Shown: one piece after another, positions 1 through 6,173 of the stretch
Position numbering within the stretch: the first letter of the stretch is position 1
Layout of the letters: the number at the start of each line of letters is the position of its first letter
Assembly (NCBI GenBank): GCA_946040935.1
Contig: CAMGCN010000070.1
Coordinates: 1 to 6,173 of the forward strand
DNA length: 6,173 nt
Origin: an uncultured Clostridia bacterium
Lineage (GTDB): Bacteria > Bacillota > Clostridia > Oscillospirales > CAG-272
Direction of reading: 5' to 3'
The notes under the pieces: generated by a model
Seen by the model: the letters and a program-made list of their open reading frames with translations, nothing else
The model's database searches: none
What the model was told of the DNA's origin: nothing
Program-made: the position numbers and the translations under genes

Positions 1-45
1 ACACCTAAGCCTTCGTCGGCAGCGTCAGATGTGTATAAGAGACAG
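1..45 (+). other. Illumina Nextera i5 adapter remnant (artefact)
   Basis: This is library adapter left on the contig end, not genomic DNA. Bases 1-4 (ACAC) match the end of the P5 arm. Bases 5-12 (CTAAGCCT) match a standard Nextera i5 index, which I recall as S508/N508. Bases 13-26 (TCGTCGGCAGCGTC) are the read-1 linker, and 27-45 (AGATGTGTATAAGAGACAG) are the 19-base Tn5 mosaic end. The order and lack of mismatch make chance or a natural transposon end very unlikely. The ATG at 31 lies inside the mosaic end and creates a false start reading MYKRQ, a familiar contamination peptide. Genomic sequence begins at 46. Confidence 0.98.
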
Positions 46-2211
46 ACTGCAATCAATGCAGATACTGATGTAAACATAGTTTACAACACGACCGCTGTAA
101 ACACATCGTCTATCCTTACAAGCTATACCGTAACAGGCAAGGTTGTTGATAAGACAATGCTCTTCAGCTCTGAGGTCGGTACATATAAATGGGCTGAATC
201 GGGAATTCACGACTTCTCTCTCGTAGTAAAGATAGAGGGCGCAAGCGAAGAAAACCCTGTAACTCTCGGCGGAATGAGAACAAATATAGGCGGTATCGAC
301 TCGAACAACTCGGGTAACTACGGCACATCAAGCGTTCTCTTCAACGCTGTAACCGAGAACGGTTACTACTATGCAAACATCGGCGGTTACTTACTCACAT
401 GGGTAAGCAGCGATGTTATGAACTCGCTCGCATTCAGCGATCCTGACTCGACTCGCGGCGGTGTTTCCGTTGACGCAAGCGGAGCTGCTACATTTACCGC
501 AACGTTCGTGCCTCAGTTCTTCACTCCCGAAGTACGCTTCTACGGAAAAGACGGACAGTGGCTTGCTACCAACAGGATTACAACAAGTGCAGGACACTGG
601 TCATACGACAGAGTTAAGGCTCCTGCTCCTTCATCCCTTTACAACGGCGCTGACCTGGTCGAGGGCTTCCTCTACTGGGCTGACGCTGAAGGAAATGAAA
701 TAACTCAGCTTTACGACTCTATGGATGTATATGCTGTATATGAGTGCACGCATGAAGAATGCACAATTATAGGTGCCGGAATTGTACAGTGTAACAGATG
801 CGGAGAAATTATTGAGGGCGCTCCGACCGTAGTCTCCGGTTCGGCAGAGCTTTCGGCTATGCAGACGGGAGATACCTTTACGGTTCCCGTTACGATAACC
901 AACAACCCGGGACTTGTCGGAATCACGCTTTCTGTGGAGACAAGCGAAAATGTTGAGCTCACATCGGCTTCTGTCGACGGTACGCTGTTTGACGGCGCGA
1001 TGGTCAGCTACTCAAAGAAAGTAATGATAAATAAGGGCCTTGAAGCTGAAAACATTACTGCTGACGGAACGATTGTAAATCTTACCTTCACTGCTCTCTC
1101 CGATATTCTGTCGGAGGATACGGTAAGCGTTAAAGTAACTATGACAGACGGCTCGACTACAGATCTGACGATTCCGAAGATTTACTCTGGCCTTACAGTC
1201 AACTACAGAAATTCAAACGATGTTGCTATAGTAAACTACGATTCGCTTGGCTTTACAGTCGGCAACACTCTTGCACTTAACATCCGTATGTCCTGCAACC
1301 AGTATGAGGACACATATACGATGTGTGATTCATGGACGATGTATCTCGACTCTGAAACCGAGCCGGGAGTATGGACAGAAATTTCCTCACAGACTCTTGC
1401 AAAAGCGGAAAATGTAACATTCACCCTTTCGGGAATACCGGCAGTTTACCTCGTAAATAATCTCAAGGTTCGCTTTGTCGGAAACGGAAATTACGGTGTA
1501 AATTATCTTAGCGAAAAAGAAAAAATGACGGTTAGCGGCGAGGAGTTAGATCTTTCGTTTGTAAACTATTCCTTAAAGGTAAAGGAAACCTATGACGACG
1601 AAAATTTGGAAAACTTACTTAACTCCATGCTCAACTACTCGGCACAGGTACAGATCTACAAGGGATATAAGGTTGACTCTCTCGCAAACGCAGGACTTTC
1701 CGAAGCAGAAAAGACGTTCATGAGTATTGACGATCCGGAATATGACTGGTCGGCATACTCCTCTCAGAAACGCGGAGTTACGGCGTCTGCAAATAAAGAT
1801 GTCAAGATTACCCACTCGCAGATCCTTTTGGGAACAGAAAAAATAGGCTTCAGATTCTACTTCAAGCTTGCCGAGGAAGCTGATATTGATGTATCAACTC
1901 TTACCGCAAAAGTGAAATATACCGACGCGTCGGGCACTGAAGTGATAAAGGAAATATCCGAATTTACCCTTTCTTCCTATTACGGAGAGTATTATGTGGC
2001 GTTCGACGGCTTTGATCCGACGTCGTTTGATACGCAGATGGTTGTAGCAATATATCAGAACGGCACAAAGGTAAGTAATACCGCATACGACAGTATTCCC
2101 ACAATGGCAATGCAAGTTGCACAAGACGCTTCTTATGTGGCTATGAGACCTGTTCTCAGTTCCATACTCGCGTATAACCGCGATGCAAAGACATATTTTG
2201 AGAATAAATAA
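46..2211 (+). CDS. Large secreted/surface protein with cohesin-like domain, 5' partial
   Basis: The first 721 visible codons run to a TAA; the true start and any signal peptide lie beyond the window, and the in-frame ATG at 31 belongs to the adapter. Residues are numbered from base 46. Residues about 160-233 resemble the InlB B-repeat/Flg_new fold, with the pattern V-x-FYGKDGQWL then GFLYWADAEGNEIT and VYAVYE. Next comes a four-cysteine element (C234, C239, C249, C252, the last two as CNRCG). Residues about 263-380 look like a cohesin module: GDTFTVPVTITNNPGLVGI, later NITADGTIVNLTFTAL. The remainder is Ser/Thr/Tyr-rich beta sandwich-like sequence. The C-terminal part (about 510-721) has a helical MLNYSAQVQIYKGYKVDSL segment and a last helix ending DAKTYFENK, a pattern I associate with secreted proteins of gut Clostridia. 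No dockerin, LPxTG signal or C-terminal membrane segment is present. An extracellular adhesion, scaffold or glycan-related role is inference; no catalytic domain is recognised. Confidence 0.85.
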   Translation, partial: TAINADTDVNIVYNTTAVNTSSILTSYTVTGKVVDKTMLFSSEVGTYKWAESGIHDFSLVVKIEGASEENPVTLGGMRTNIGGIDSNNSGNYGTSSVLFNAVTENGYYYANIGGYLLTWVSSDVMNSLAFSDPDSTRGGVSVDASGAATFTATFVPQFFTPEVRFYGKDGQWLATNRITTSAGHWSYDRVKAPAPSSLYNGADLVEGFLYWADAEGNEITQLYDSMDVYAVYECTHEECTIIGAGIVQCNRCGEIIEGAPTVVSGSAELSAMQTGDTFTVPVTITNNPGLVGITLSVETSENVELTSASVDGTLFDGAMVSYSKKVMINKGLEAENITADGTIVNLTFTALSDILSEDTVSVKVTMTDGSTTDLTIPKIYSGLTVNYRNSNDVAIVNYDSLGFTVGNTLALNIRMSCNQYEDTYTMCDSWTMYLDSETEPGVWTEISSQTLAKAENVTFTLSGIPAVYLVNNLKVRFVGNGNYGVNYLSEKEKMTVSGEELDLSFVNYSLKVKETYDDENLENLLNSMLNYSAQVQIYKGYKVDSLANAGLSEAEKTFMSIDDPEYDWSAYSSQKRGVTASANKDVKITHSQILLGTEKIGFRFYFKLAEEADIDVSTLTAKVKYTDASGTEVIKEISEFTLSSYYGEYYVAFDGFDPTSFDTQMVVAIYQNGTKVSNTAYDSIPTMAMQVAQDASYVAMRPVLSSILAYNRDAKTYFENK

Positions 2212-2222
2212 TCAGTACGAAA

Positions 2223-2229
2223 AGGAAGG
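2223..2229 (+). promoter_or_regulatory. Ribosome binding site for the small peptide gene
   Basis: AGGAAGG lies 8 bases before the ATG at 2238. It is strong and well spaced, and is the main reason to accept this short reading frame as a gene. A second, closer AAGGA (2233-2237) abuts the start codon. Confidence 0.7.
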
Positions 2230-2237
2230 TATAAGGA

Positions 2238-2387
2238 ATGAAAAGAACATTTGAAAATCCTGTTGCAGAACTTTTCGAGCTGTCAAGTGACGAGATAATG
2301 GGTACAGGAAACGGCATTATATCGGCAGATATAATTGATTTCCCCGAACTACCCGAAGAAGATGAAAGCGATGAGGGCACATTTTGA
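2238..2387 (+). CDS. Small acidic peptide (49 aa), unknown function
   Basis: The frame encodes 49 residues, beginning MKRTFENPVAELFELSSDEI and ending DEGTF before TGA. It starts 26 bases after the stop of the cohesin-like protein gene and ends right at a strong terminator, so the two genes are probably co-transcribed. The N-terminal pattern (MK-[KR]-x-[YF]-x-x-P-x-x-E-x-x-x-[FL]-[ST]-x-[DE]-[DE]-[IV]) resembles a group of short peptides I recall from Clostridia, often written MKKxYxxPxVEVxxFxxEDV. Their function is not known to me. The second half is strongly acidic (PEEDESDEG) and has no cysteine, signal peptide or membrane segment. Other possibilities are a precursor of a modified peptide or a small regulator of the upstream gene. 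I see no maturation enzyme nearby. Existence as a gene is well supported; function is open. Confidence 0.72.
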   Translation: MKRTFENPVAELFELSSDEIMGTGNGIISADIIDFPELPEEDESDEGTF

Positions 2388-2424
2388 AAAAAACAGGCAG
2401 GCTATATAGCTTGCCTGTTTTTTT
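2388..2424 (+). terminator. Intrinsic terminator after the small peptide gene
   Basis: A long hairpin directly follows the TGA. The left arm 2394-2403 (CAGGCAGGCT) pairs with 2408-2417 (AGCTTGCCTG), including one G-T pair, around a 4-base ATAT loop, and seven T's follow (2418-2424). The A-run just before the stem (2387-2393) extends the pairing and gives a T-run on the other strand, so it could also work in reverse, although no converging gene is visible. It ends the first transcription unit. Confidence 0.93.
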
Positions 2425-2572
2425 ACAGTGTGGGAAAAACGTATTATGTGATCGGACAGAAAGCATGGAAAAATCGGGATTTGATTTGCTTTTTTGGCTG
2501 TATATGAAGCGGTAATTATCGGTTTATACAAATTACGGAGAAATTTTTGTGCAACTTTTTTCTGTGGCTTTA
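2425..2572. other. Intergenic stretch with no recognised feature
   Basis: This A/T-rich spacer lies between the terminator and the promoter of the methyltransferase gene. I find no credible reading frame, tRNA, riboswitch core or repeat on either strand. Confidence 0.6.
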
Positions 2573-2601
2573 TGTACAAAACGTGCGATGTATGGTATAA
2601 T
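2573..2601 (+). promoter_or_regulatory. Sigma-A type promoter with extended -10
   Basis: The -10 box is a perfect TATAAT (2596-2601), preceded by TG at 2593-2594, which makes an extended -10. A partial -35 box TGTACA (2573-2578, four of six matches to TTGACA) sits 17 bases upstream. Transcription should begin near 2608, leaving a leader of about 100 bases before the methyltransferase start. It is the only good promoter I see and probably drives both downstream genes. Confidence 0.8.
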
Positions 2602-2611
2602 ACAAACATAA

Positions 2612-2632
2612 CTATGCATATTTGCCGCATAG
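2612..2632 (+). promoter_or_regulatory. Small hairpin at the 5' end of the leader
   Basis: CTATGC (2612-2617) and GCATAG (2627-2632) form a perfect 6-base stem around a 9-base loop, starting within a few bases of the predicted transcription start. It could stabilise the 5' end of the mRNA. No T-run follows, so it is not a terminator. A chance inverted repeat is also possible. Confidence 0.35.
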
Positions 2633-2709
2633 CTTCAAAAAAACATACAGTTTGCGAAAAAGCAGATTAGTGTTTATGTTAAAATGTATTTGATTACATA
2701 GGAAAACAT

Positions 2710-3468
2710 ATGAGCGAAAACACGAGAGATAAGGAAACAGAGGGCGTTGTTTTCGGCAGAAACGCGGTGAGCGAACTGCTGAAAAGCGGAAGAAGCGTTG
2801 ACAAGGTGATTTTTGCCGACGGAGCGAAGACAGGCTCTGCCTCGGTTATAGAGGCGATGGCTAAAAATGCAGGAATACCCGTTTTGCGCGCTAACAAAGC
2901 AAAGCTCGATAAACTCGCTTGCGGCGCAAACCACCAGGGCGTCGTCGCCATGACGGCAGGCGTTGAGTACAGTACGGTTGACGATATACTGCATATTGCA
3001 GAGCAAAGAGGAGAAAAGCCCTTCATTCTTATTTGTGATAACATTGAAGATCCTCACAATCTCGGCGCACTGATAAGATGTGCCGAGGGCGCAGGCGTTC
3101 ACGGTGTTATCATCCCCAAAAGGCACGGATGCGGCATAACGCCGACAGTGGAAAAGGCTTCTGCCGGAGCGTGTGAGCACATGGCAATAGCTAAGGTAAC
3201 AAATATTGCCTCTACCATAGACCTGCTCAAAGAGCGAGGCTTGTGGATATACGGTGCGGAAGCGGACGGAACTAACCTTTATGAAACATCGCTTGCCGGT
3301 TCTGCCGCATTTGTTGTCGGCAGCGAGGGTTCGGGAATATCTCGTCTGGTCCGTGAAAAATGCGATTTTACGATTTCAATTCCTATGTACGGAAAAATTA
3401 ATTCATTTAATGTTTCGTGTGCGGGAGCGGTCATAATGTGCGAGGCGGCGAAACAGAGAAATAATTAA
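2710..3468 (+). CDS. rlmB: 23S rRNA (guanosine-2'-O)-methyltransferase RlmB/TrmH family
   Basis: This 252-residue SPOUT-family enzyme is close to the usual RlmB length of about 245-250. By family knowledge RlmB transfers a methyl group from S-adenosylmethionine to the 2'-O of G2251 in the peptidyl-transferase P loop of 23S rRNA. Residues about 13-85 form the substrate-binding domain (FGRNAVSELLKSGRSVDKV, with HQG at 75-77). The catalytic knotted domain carries all three SpoU motifs: DNIEDPHNLGALIR (110-123, with the Asn and Arg of the family), VVGSEGSGIS (202-211) and IPMYGKINSFNVSCAGAV (224-241, with the NxxNVS core). The ATG at 2710 has AGGA at 2700-2703, six bases upstream. The gene follows its own promoter and runs into the next gene after 14 bases. 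The position-specific name is inferred; close paralogues with other targets (such as TrmH-like enzymes) cannot be excluded. Confidence 0.9.
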   Translation: MSENTRDKETEGVVFGRNAVSELLKSGRSVDKVIFADGAKTGSASVIEAMAKNAGIPVLRANKAKLDKLACGANHQGVVAMTAGVEYSTVDDILHIAEQRGEKPFILICDNIEDPHNLGALIRCAEGAGVHGVIIPKRHGCGITPTVEKASAGACEHMAIAKVTNIASTIDLLKERGLWIYGAEADGTNLYETSLAGSAAFVVGSEGSGISRLVREKCDFTISIPMYGKINSFNVSCAGAVIMCEAAKQRNN

Positions 3469-3470
3469 AC

Positions 3471-3476
3471 GGAGAG
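3471..3476 (+). promoter_or_regulatory. Ribosome binding site for the ATPase-like gene
   Basis: GGAGAG lies 6 bases before the ATG at 3483, supporting that start over the in-frame ATG at 3501. It sits in the 14-base gap after the methyltransferase stop codon, consistent with translation from a shared mRNA. Confidence 0.7.
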
Positions 3477-3482
3477 CGTTTT

Positions 3483-6173
3483 ATGGAAAACAAAAACGAA
3501 ATGACACCGCAGGAATTGCTTGCTAAGCTCAAAGAGTCAATAAAAAGCGAATCTTCGGCTGATGATGTCGATAAAAACACTTCATCTGAAAACGAGATTT
3601 CCGATGAGGAGCTTATCAGCCGGTATGATGAAGAGGAGCCTGCAAGCTCTCCTACCGTTAAATATCATTATACGGTACGCCGCAGAGAACCGACGGTGCA
3701 ACCGGAGGGTGTGCAAGAGGGCGGCACAGAAGACAATTCATCAGAGGAAGAGGTTGAAGCGGAAATACCCTCTTCCGATATTGTAATAGACGCACCCAGG
3801 GCAGAGGCGGCGGCGCCTGTCGACATGATGAAAGAGTTTATGTCCGACGAGGAGATAGCGCAAATGCAGCGATTTGCGTCAATGCCCGACGCGCAGGAGA
3901 TAGCCGAGCAGGCGAAGGAGCTTGCAGAGAGGGACACACAGGAAGAGGATGTGTCGCTTGATGAACCTCTGTCTCTTACCGATCAGGTGGAGATAGCGTA
4001 CGGAGACTCGGAAGAGTATTATACAAAGCTCGCAAACGAGAGCGGGCAGGAAGCGCAGAACGAGCAGGAAGCGTCTGCCGAGTCAGACAAAATTAAAATG
4101 AATATCAGTCCGAGCGAAGCTTCAAAGAGAAACGCTATGGACTTTATTACCTCGCTCACAAAAAAAGCGGCGCGCACAACTACCGAGGCTGCAACCGCCG
4201 CAGGAGAGGCGGCTGCTGTAGCCGCAAAAGCAGCTGAAGATACTGTTCAGGCGGTACAGAAGGTCGCAAGTGACGCGGCAGGCGCGACAAGCGAAGCGGC
4301 GCCTAATGTAGACGAATACGACGATGTAGATGTCAATCTCATGATAGCTTTCGGTATGGAGGATCGCTTAAAGGAAGCGGTCGGCGATAAAGAAGCGCAG
4401 AAAATAACCGACCAGGCTGATACCGAAGCAAAAAATTACACGAATACCGACGTGTTCAAAGCGGTGGATGAGGAAGAAAAGCCTGTTACCGAGTTTACCG
4501 ATAACTCGCAGATAAAGACAATATTCGCCGCATACAAAACGAGATACAGAAAGTATATTCTAAAGCTGGGCGCCTGTGCGCTTATCTCTGTTTTTCTGTT
4601 TTTCTTTGAAAATTTATCTGCTTTCGGAGGCAAGCTTCCGGAGGCGCTGAATCCGGGCTATTACCCGATTGTCAACATAATGATCGGACTGCAAATGCTC
4701 TTGTTCCTTACGGCGCTCGTCTGGGACGCGGTCAAACGCGGCATCAACTCGCTTCTTGCAAAAAAACCGATACCCGAAAGCGCCATGGCGGTCATACTGT
4801 TCCTTTCGTTTTTGTATCAGCTGCTTACCCTATTCTTTTCACGAGCTGATATCAATACATACATTTTCCCCGTTTCAATTGCGGCACTGCTGACGCTTAC
4901 GGGAGGATTCCTTTCTCTTAAGAGAGAGATTTACTCTTTTAACATTGTTGCGTCAAAAAAAGTGAAATATACTCTTGAAGCAGTAGGAGAGAGCGAATGT
5001 AAAGATGAAAGAGAGGCCTTTTCCTATTTCTTCGGAGATGACTTAAAGAAAGAAAATACCGCCGCAGAAGTATCCGGCGAGACGGTGCAGGATGCTTCAT
5101 ACGAAGAGGGCGTTTCGGAAAACGCAGAAGCGGTTTCTCCTGAGGAGGACGCGGCGCCCGAGAGCCGTCCGGTATATAAGATGAAGCGAGGGGCTTTCAT
5201 AGACGGCTTCTTTGAGAGAATGAATACATATCCGTCCTATAAGGCGGTGCTCAATTTCATAATTCCTGTTTTTGCTATAATTTCTCTTGCATTCTTTATA
5301 CTTGGATTTATACGCACGGGAAATGTTTCGGGCGCTATACGCATGGGTTATATCGCGCTTGCCATATGCGCGCCTGCGTCTATGTTTATATCCTTCAATT
5401 ATCCTGCTTATAAGGCAAGCAAAAATGCTTTTGTTAACGAAAGCGCCATTATCGGTGAAGCGACTCCCGAGGAATATCTCGATACCGCGATAATGACCTT
5501 TGAAGACAAAGATATTTTCCCGCCGCGCGGAGTTAAGGTTAAGAGCATTAAGGTTTACGGTTCTCACCGCATCGACCGTGTGGTATTTAACGCGGCGAAT
5601 ATTTTCAGAAAATACGGAGGACCTCTTTCCTCTGTGTTTAACAAAGCTACTCTTGAGCTCGGTACGACAGACGAGGTGTTTTTCGGCACGGTTGAGGACG
5701 ACGGAATCGAAGCTATGGTTTCGGGCAGTCACATATATCTCGGAACGACGGATTATTTGCACCGCAAGGGATATGAGACCGTTATCGATGATGAAGACGA
5801 AGTGGTCGAGGGCAACGGCGGAATCTGCATTATGTTTATGGCTATCGAGGACGAGGTCGCGGCAAAGTTTTATGTTGAATACACGCTCGACGCAGAGTTT
5901 GAGCACATTCTTCGTGCGCTTTATACCTCGGGAATATGCATCGCTGTAAGAAGCTACGATCCCAATATCAGCGACAGAATGCTCAATTTGCTTCTGCGTT
6001 ACGAGCAGTTCCCCGTAAAAGTTATAAAAACGAGAAGCGACGAAAATGTAAATATAGCGAAAGAACACGCAAAGAGCGGCGTTGTTTCAAGGCGTTCGGT
6101 CAAGGATATGCTCCGTGCGTTCATGAGCTGCGATAAGGTTTTGCGTGCCGTCAAGAGCGCGACGGTTATGAAA
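3483..6173 (+). CDS. P1B-ATPase-like membrane protein, probable pseudoenzyme, 3' partial
   Basis: The frame stays open for 897 codons to the window end. Residues 1-345 are strongly acidic and low-complexity, likely disordered and cytoplasmic, with an Ala-rich probable helix at 227-275. Hydrophobic segments lie near 358-380, 394-415, 433-453, 459-478, 589-610 and 619-640. The 4 TM, loop, 2 TM, large domain layout matches P1B heavy-metal ATPases, and local sequence also lines up by eye. CAPAS (629-633) sits where CPCAL should be. NESAIIGEATPEEYLDTAIM then DKDIFPP (675-681) sits at the phosphorylation site DKTGTLT. GGPL (712-715) replaces the HPL of the N domain. GIEAMVSGSHIYLGTTDYL (741-759) matches the GxGVxxxVxGxxxxVGNxxLL stretch. 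GICIAVRSYDPN (817-828) replaces GIxVVMLTGDN. Transport ATPase activity is therefore unlikely. The homology is my by-eye inference; the true role (sensor, scaffold, partner of a real pump) is unknown. Co-transcription with rlmB is likely. Confidence 0.8.
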   Translation, partial: MENKNEMTPQELLAKLKESIKSESSADDVDKNTSSENEISDEELISRYDEEEPASSPTVKYHYTVRRREPTVQPEGVQEGGTEDNSSEEEVEAEIPSSDIVIDAPRAEAAAPVDMMKEFMSDEEIAQMQRFASMPDAQEIAEQAKELAERDTQEEDVSLDEPLSLTDQVEIAYGDSEEYYTKLANESGQEAQNEQEASAESDKIKMNISPSEASKRNAMDFITSLTKKAARTTTEAATAAGEAAAVAAKAAEDTVQAVQKVASDAAGATSEAAPNVDEYDDVDVNLMIAFGMEDRLKEAVGDKEAQKITDQADTEAKNYTNTDVFKAVDEEEKPVTEFTDNSQIKTIFAAYKTRYRKYILKLGACALISVFLFFFENLSAFGGKLPEALNPGYYPIVNIMIGLQMLLFLTALVWDAVKRGINSLLAKKPIPESAMAVILFLSFLYQLLTLFFSRADINTYIFPVSIAALLTLTGGFLSLKREIYSFNIVASKKVKYTLEAVGESECKDEREAFSYFFGDDLKKENTAAEVSGETVQDASYEEGVSENAEAVSPEEDAAPESRPVYKMKRGAFIDGFFERMNTYPSYKAVLNFIIPVFAIISLAFFILGFIRTGNVSGAIRMGYIALAICAPASMFISFNYPAYKASKNAFVNESAIIGEATPEEYLDTAIMTFEDKDIFPPRGVKVKSIKVYGSHRIDRVVFNAANIFRKYGGPLSSVFNKATLELGTTDEVFFGTVEDDGIEAMVSGSHIYLGTTDYLHRKGYETVIDDEDEVVEGNGGICIMFMAIEDEVAAKFYVEYTLDAEFEHILRALYTSGICIAVRSYDPNISDRMLNLLLRYEQFPVKVIKTRSDENVNIAKEHAKSGVVSRRSVKDMLRAFMSCDKVLRAVKSATVMK

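Noticed and set aside
31..45. ATG at 31 as the start of the secreted protein
   Set aside because: The codons 31-45 (MYKRQ) lie in the Tn5 mosaic end of a sequencing adapter. There is no ribosome binding site and no signal peptide.
2465..2515. 16-codon frame (MEKSGFDLLFWLYMKR) as a leader peptide
   Set aside because: It lies upstream of the promoter at 2573-2601, has no ribosome binding site and is not followed by an attenuator-like hairpin.
2349..2630. 93-residue minus-strand frame across the intergenic gap
   Set aside because: It reads through the terminator hairpin and the promoter, has an A/T-driven composition (Lys, Ile, Phe, Tyr) and shows no domain.
2677..2685. TGTTAAAAT as a second extended -10 promoter close to rlmB
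   Set aside because: No -35 box sits at a workable distance (TTGCGA is 22 bases away), and transcription would start too close to the ribosome binding site to be convincing.
2674..3180. 168-residue open frame on the minus strand opposite rlmB
   Set aside because: The + strand here encodes clear SpoU-family motifs; the minus frame shows no domain and is a shadow.
5097..6068. 323-residue open frame on the minus strand
   Set aside because: It lies entirely opposite the ATPase-like gene. Its product is rich in Arg, His, Ser and Tyr without recognisable domains, whereas the + frame has coherent membrane segments and family-like motifs.
3483..6173. The ATPase-like gene as an ordinary pseudogene
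   Set aside because: The frame is intact over 897 codons with a good ribosome binding site, and the conserved layout and hydrophobic pattern persist despite the motif changes. Decay would be expected to bring stops or frameshifts.

Overview
The window looks like a fragment of a gut-type Clostridia genome (Oscillospiraceae/Ruminococcaceae-like), probably a contig end from shotgun sequencing. Three things suggest this: moderate GC with typical Firmicutes ribosome binding sites, a secreted multidomain protein with a cohesin-like module, and a small acidic peptide of a type I associate with Clostridia. The taxonomic call is inference. All genes I can support lie on the + strand.

Layout. Bases 1-45 are not biological. 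They match an Illumina Nextera i5 adapter: the end of the P5 arm, an 8-base index, the linker and the Tn5 mosaic end. Real sequence starts at 46, inside a large secreted or surface protein gene (46-2211) whose 5' end is missing. A 49-residue acidic peptide (2238-2387) follows closely, and a strong intrinsic terminator (2388-2424) closes this first unit. A roughly 320-base gap without genes follows; it holds an extended -10 promoter (2573-2601) and a small leader hairpin. The second unit starts at 2710 with an RlmB/TrmH-family rRNA 2'-O-methyltransferase. After 14 bases it continues into a very long gene (3483-6173) that is open through the right end of the window.

The most interesting object is the product of that last gene. 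It has a roughly 350-residue acidic, probably disordered N-terminus. Then follow four membrane segments, a short acidic loop, two more membrane segments and a large cytoplasmic domain. This is the layout of a P1B-type (heavy-metal) ATPase, and local sequence also lines up by eye with P1B pumps around the TM6, N and P domains. Nearly every catalytic motif is nevertheless changed: CPC, DKTGT, HP, GxG, TGDN, and apparently TGE and GDGxND. It reads as a P-type ATPase-derived pseudoenzyme of unknown function, linked to an rRNA modification gene. I saw no CRISPR array, tRNA, rRNA or mobile element.
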